Of a DNA stretch of 64,000 nucleotides, positions 60,666 through 64,000 are shown in pieces. The stretch comes from JACDHG01 sp963811585 (GTDB lineage Bacteria; Actinomycetota; Actinomycetes; Propionibacteriales; Nocardioidaceae): the NCBI GenBank assembly GCA_963811585.1, contig CAWERR010000003.1:145498-209497 (forward strand), in the 5' to 3' direction. A program made the translations under genes and the position numbers. How positions within the stretch are numbered: the first letter of the stretch is position 1; each line of letters starts with the position of its first letter. The notes under the pieces are model-generated. The model saw only the letters and a list, made by a program, of their open reading frames with translations, was not told where the DNA came from and searched no databases.

Positions 60666-62100
60666 ATGAACGCTCCCAACAGATACTCCCGCCGGATCTT
60701 CCTGCAGCGTGCTGGCCTGGCTGCGATGGCTGTCGCCGCAGGGTCCTCGGTCCTGGCCGGCTGCGCGAGCGGCGGTGACGGTGAAGACACCGTCAGTCGG
60801 CGGCGGCGCCGACAAGACCGACGAGAACCCGTTCGGCGTCGACGCGGCCGATCCGCTCGCTGTCGTCATCTTCAACGGCGGGTACGGCGACGAGTACGCC
60901 AAGTTCCACGAAGGGCTCTACAGCGACCAGTTCGCCGAAGCCGAGATCGACCACAAGGCGATCACCGACATCCGCCAGCAGATGCAGCCGCTCTTCAACG
61001 CCGGCACCCCACCGGACGTCCTCGACAACGCCGGCGCCGAGAAGATGCCCATCTCGACCCTTGCCGACTCGGGACAGCTGACCGATCTCACCGAGCTGTT
61101 CGACGCAGCAGCGATCGGCACGGAAGGCGCCACCGTCCGCGACACCCTCAACCCGGTGGCAATCGAGTCGGCGGAGTACGCCGACAAGCCGATGGTGCTC
61201 AACTACGCGCTGCAGGTCTACGGCCTCTGGTACGACCGAAAGCTGTTCGACGAGAAGGGCTGGGAGCCTGCCGAGACCTGGGACGGACTTCTTGGACGCT
61301 CTGCGAAGAGATCAAGGGTGCAGGGCATGGCGCCCGATGGCCTACCAGGGCAAGTACCCCTACTACATCCAGCAGGTGCTGATGGACCTGGCCGTCAAGC
61401 ACGGCGGCCCCGAGGTCGTCTACGCGATCGACTCGCTCGAGCCGGACGCGTGGAAGCACGAGTCGATGATGATGGCGGCCGAGGCGCTGCTGGAGATCAG
61501 AGTCCAAGGGCTACATCCTGGAGGGCACCGAGGGCCTCGACCACATCCAGTCGCAGACCCGCTGGAACGAGCACCAGGCGGCCTTCATCCCCTGTGGTTC
61601 GTGGCTGGAGAACGAGCAGAAGAGCGTCGCGCCTCCGGGCTTCGAGACGACCGTCGCGCCGACACCGTTGCTGGACGGCGCCGTCTCTGCCGTTCGACTG
61701 CACCCGTGTCGAGGCGGCCGAGGCGTTCATCGTGCCCGCCGAGGCGGCGAACCAGGCCGGCGGCATGGAGTACCTGCGGATCATGCTGTCGAAGGAGGGA
61801 GCGGCGGAGTTCACCAAGCTGACCGCGGCGCCCACCGTCGTCGACGGCGCCACCGAAGGGCTCGAGCTCACGCCCGGGCGCCGACGTCGGCGATCGCGTT
61901 GATCGACTCCGGCGGCGACGAACAACTGGAACTACTACTACGCGATCTGGTACTCGCCGATGGATCCCAAGATCGAGTCTGCGGTCGGGGAGCTGGCCGC
62001 CGGCCGGATCTCGGCGGACGAGTTCTGCAGACGCAGTGCCAGGAGGCGCCGACGAGACGCCGGACGACCCGGCCACCCAGAAGTACGCACCCGCTCCTAG
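60666..62100 (+). pseudogene. ngcE: NgcE-like N-acetylglucosamine-binding ABC lipoprotein, about nine frameshifts
   Basis: Repaired, this is a ~470-residue lipoprotein (twin-arginine SRRIFLQRAG and lipobox LAGC). Its blocks match Streptomyces NgcE: NPFGVDAADPLAVVIFNGGYGD, TPPDVLDNAGAEKM, GKYPYYIQQVL, YAIDSLEPDAWKHES, KGYILEGTEGLDHIQSQTRW, FIPCGSWLENE and NNWNYYYAIWYSPMDPK. Frame changes occur near 60798, 61284-61303, 61325, 61338, 61500, 61683, 61877, 61920 and 62035-62090. It would bind GlcNAc and chitobiose (or muropeptide sugars) for the following permeases. TAG 62098-62100 ends it. Confidence 0.8.
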
Positions 62101-62135
62101 CGGCGTCGACGGCGACGGGACAGGAAGGACAACTC

Positions 62136-63054
62136 ATGCAGCACGGCAAGTACCCGTTCATCGTCGAGCTTCCTGATCGCTTCCGCTCGTGTTGTACGCC
62201 GTCTTCGTGATCTCGCCGTTCGTCCAGGCGTTCCACTACTCGTTGACGGACTGGACCGGGGTGTCACCGGAGTTCGAGTACGTGGGGCTCGCAGAACTTC
62301 GAGAGGCTGATGGACGACTCCCTGTTCCTCGACGCGCTCGGGAACAACGCCGTGCTGCTGGTCGGGCTTGCCGCTCCTCACGATGCTGCTGGCGCTGTTC
62401 TATCGCGTTTCTGCTCAACGTGGGCGGCAGCGCCGGCCAGCGCCGGGGTGCGCGGGGTCGCGGGGCAACGGCTTCTACAAGCTGGCGTTCTTCCTGCCTC
62501 AGATGCTGTCGGTCCCCGTCATCGCGGTGATCTGGGCGGTGATCATGGATCCGACGAGCACAGGGGTCGCGAACTCTGTGCTCGGCTGGGTCGGGCTCGG
62601 GCCGTCCGGTTGGCTGTCTGACCCGAACCTGGCCCTGTGGTGCGTGCTGTGGGTGTTGGTCTGGGGAGTGTGGGGTTCTACCTGGTGCTGTTCAACGCGG
62701 CGATGTCGTCGATCCCGCGCGACATCTTCGAGGCTGCCCTGCTCGATGGAGCGGGCAGGTTCGCGACGTTCCTGCGGGTGACGATGCCGCTGTTGTGGGA
62801 CACGATCCAGACGTCGTGGGTCTATCTCGCGATCCTGGCCCTGGATGTCTACGCCTTGGTCGCGGTGATGACGGCCGGGCCCGGGCGGTCCCGACAACGC
62901 GACCCAGGTGATGTCGCTGCAGATCGCCCAGAACGGCTTCCAGTTCGGTCGCGCCGGATATGCCTCGGCCATGGGGGTCGTGCTGTTCTTCTTCACGCTG
63001 ATCATCGCCCTCGTCATGCTGCGGCGTACGCGGCGTGAGCGGATCGAGTACTGA
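62136..63054 (+). pseudogene. ngcF: NgcF-like sugar ABC permease, about nine frameshifts
   Basis: Repaired, a ~303-residue six-helix permease: YAVFVISPFVQAFHYSLTDWTG, ANFERLMDDSLFLDALGNNAVLL, FYKLAFFLPQMLSVPVIAVIWAV, DIFEAALLDGAGRFATFLRVTMPLL (EAA loop) and MTAGPGGPDNATQVMS. The start MQHGKYPFIV follows GAAGGA. Frame changes near 62167, 62187, 62296, 62371, 62407, 62440, 62462, 62655 and 62885; eight look like inserted bases and 62655 like a lost G in a G-run. The pattern matches NgcF. Stop TGA 63052-63054. Confidence 0.8.
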
Positions 63055-63063
63055 GGGCCTGCC

Positions 63064-63964
63064 ATGACTGTCACGACGAGTCCGGCGACGCAGACGTCGA
63101 CACGCGCGAGCGGGCCGCGGCAGGCCGAGCCGGCCAGGGGCGGCGGCGACAAGGGCGATCAACGTCTTCTCGCACACCGTGCTCATCGGCTGGTCGATCC
63201 TCGTGCTGGTGCCGTTCATCTGGGCTCTGGTCGGCGTCGACCAAGACATCGCGGGAGATCTTCGCCGAGCCGTGGTCGCTGCCGGCGTCCCCGCAGTGGG
63301 ACAACTTCAGCGGGGCCTGGGACAAGGGCGTCGGTGACTACCTGTTCAACAGCGTGGTCGTCGTCACCGGCGGCGTGGTGCTCACGATGCTGCTCGGCTC
63401 GATGGCCGCCTACGTGCTGGCTCGCTACGAGTTCTGGGGCAACCGGTTCATCTACTACCTGTTCGCCGCCGGGATGATGTTCCCGGTCTTCCTGGCGATC
63501 GTGCCCGCTGTTCTTCGTGGTGGAGAACTTCGGCATGCTGTCGACGTACCAGGGGCTGATCCTGGTCTACGTCGCCTACTCGCTGCCGTTCACGGTCTTC
63601 TTCATGCACTCGTTCTTCCGGTCGCTGCCCACCGAGTACGCCGAGGCCGCGGTGATCGACGGGTGCTCGCACACGGCGGTGTTCTTCCGGGTGATGCTGC
63701 CGATGGCCAAGCCCGGACTGCTCAGCGTCGGCATCTTCAACGTGCTCGGGCAGTGGAACCAGTTCGTGCTGCCGGCAGTTCCTGTCACCCGAGAAGCCGG
63801 TGCTCGCCCAGGGCATCGCCACGCTGCTGGCCAGCCAGCGCTACCGGGGTGACTGGGGTGTGCTGTTCGCGGCGCTCACCATCGCGATGGTGCCGGTGGT
63901 CGTCGTCTACCTGATCTTCTACCGGCAGGTCCAGGCCGGACTCACCGCCGGCACGCTGAAGTAA
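63064..63964 (+). pseudogene. ngcG: NgcG-like sugar ABC permease, four frameshifts
   Basis: Repaired, about 299 residues: a polar Thr/Ala-rich start, NVFSHTVLIGWSILVLVPFIWALV, KTSREIFAEPWSLPASPQWDNF, VVVTGGVVLTMLLGSMAAYVLARYEF, PTEYAEAAVIDGCSHTAVFFRVMLPMAKPG (EAA loop), and VYLIFYRQVQAGLTAGTLK at the end. Frame changes near 63157, 63233, 63507 and 63779, each consistent with one inserted base. With NgcF it forms the importer channel. Begins 10 bp after the ngcF stop. Confidence 0.82.
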
Positions 63965-63968
63965 TGCC

Positions 63969-64000
63969 ATGACTACCACTTATCTTGCTGCCGAGGTCGC
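63969..64000 (+). CDS. Start of the next gene, truncated by the window edge
   Basis: ATG 63969 opens MTTTYLAAEVA and runs off the end. It lies 5 bp after the ngcG stop, so it is probably part of the same operon (for example a glycosidase or sugar-processing enzyme), but eleven residues are not enough to assign a family. Confidence 0.35.
   Translation, partial: MTTTYLAAEV

Overview
This is a high-GC actinobacterial chromosome segment. Family content points to Nocardioidaceae (Nocardioides-like), although no rRNA or other marker is present to prove it. Supporting features are the SigE-type sigma factor with a membrane partner, MMPL, DUF1918, DUF3052, DUF4389 and DUF4234 proteins, a mycobacterial-style DinB2, lysine-rich histone-like protein, many GTG/TTG starts and translationally coupled ATGA/GTGA junctions. 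I found no rRNA, tRNA, CRISPR array, insertion sequence or prophage. No gene-free stretch exceeds about 290 bases; the largest gaps (28425-28712, 44936-45163, 46922-47143, 49523-49716, 59676-59869) hold repeats or operator-like palindromes.

Layout. 1-1241: end of a sugar isomerase-like gene and a Gfo/Idh dehydrogenase. 1338-34963: mostly short housekeeping and accessory genes in ones and twos. These include a TIGR03086-type protein, kinases, MMPL transporter, cupin, GntR/YtrA regulator, methyltransferases, SNF2-type helicase, PCD-glyoxalase fusion, aldo/keto reductase, HIT protein, sigma/membrane-partner pair, sortase, several DUF proteins, ABC exporter, TrmH methylase, HtrA-like protease, DinB2, CHAD protein, histone-like protein, yeast-type cytosine deaminase and DUF3052. 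35030-41404: a FadR/GntR-controlled operon of a four-part polyamine-type ABC importer with an RraA-like protein and a nitrilase; a PLP decarboxylase converges on it. 41411-50742: decarboxylase, large acyl-CoA dehydrogenase with an operator-like palindrome, DUF4234 protein, NrtR-type Nudix regulator, a large ESX-like protein with a lipoprotein, and an aldo/keto reductase.

50926-63964 (continuing past the window) is a cell-wall sugar salvage locus. A secreted NagZ-like GH3 enzyme, a secreted endonuclease/exonuclease/phosphatase-fold protein, a Tat-exported NamZ (DUF1343) and an AmiE-like serine hydrolase would take peptidoglycan apart outside the membrane. MurR, MurQ and a BadF-type sugar kinase would sense, phosphorylate and convert MurNAc to GlcNAc-6-P. 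A SIS-domain protein and an NgcEFG-like ABC importer follow. Unlike the Bacillus pathway, uptake appears to use an ABC system with a cytoplasmic kinase and no PTS component is visible here.

Sequence quality matters when reading this window. Nine genes are broken by frameshifts, nearly all explained by one extra base. They cluster at about 48.77-49.17 kb and 60.2-63.8 kb (roughly two dozen in 3.6 kb), while neighbouring genes are intact. I treat these as probable consensus errors and not as real gene decay, and I give whole-gene spans for them.
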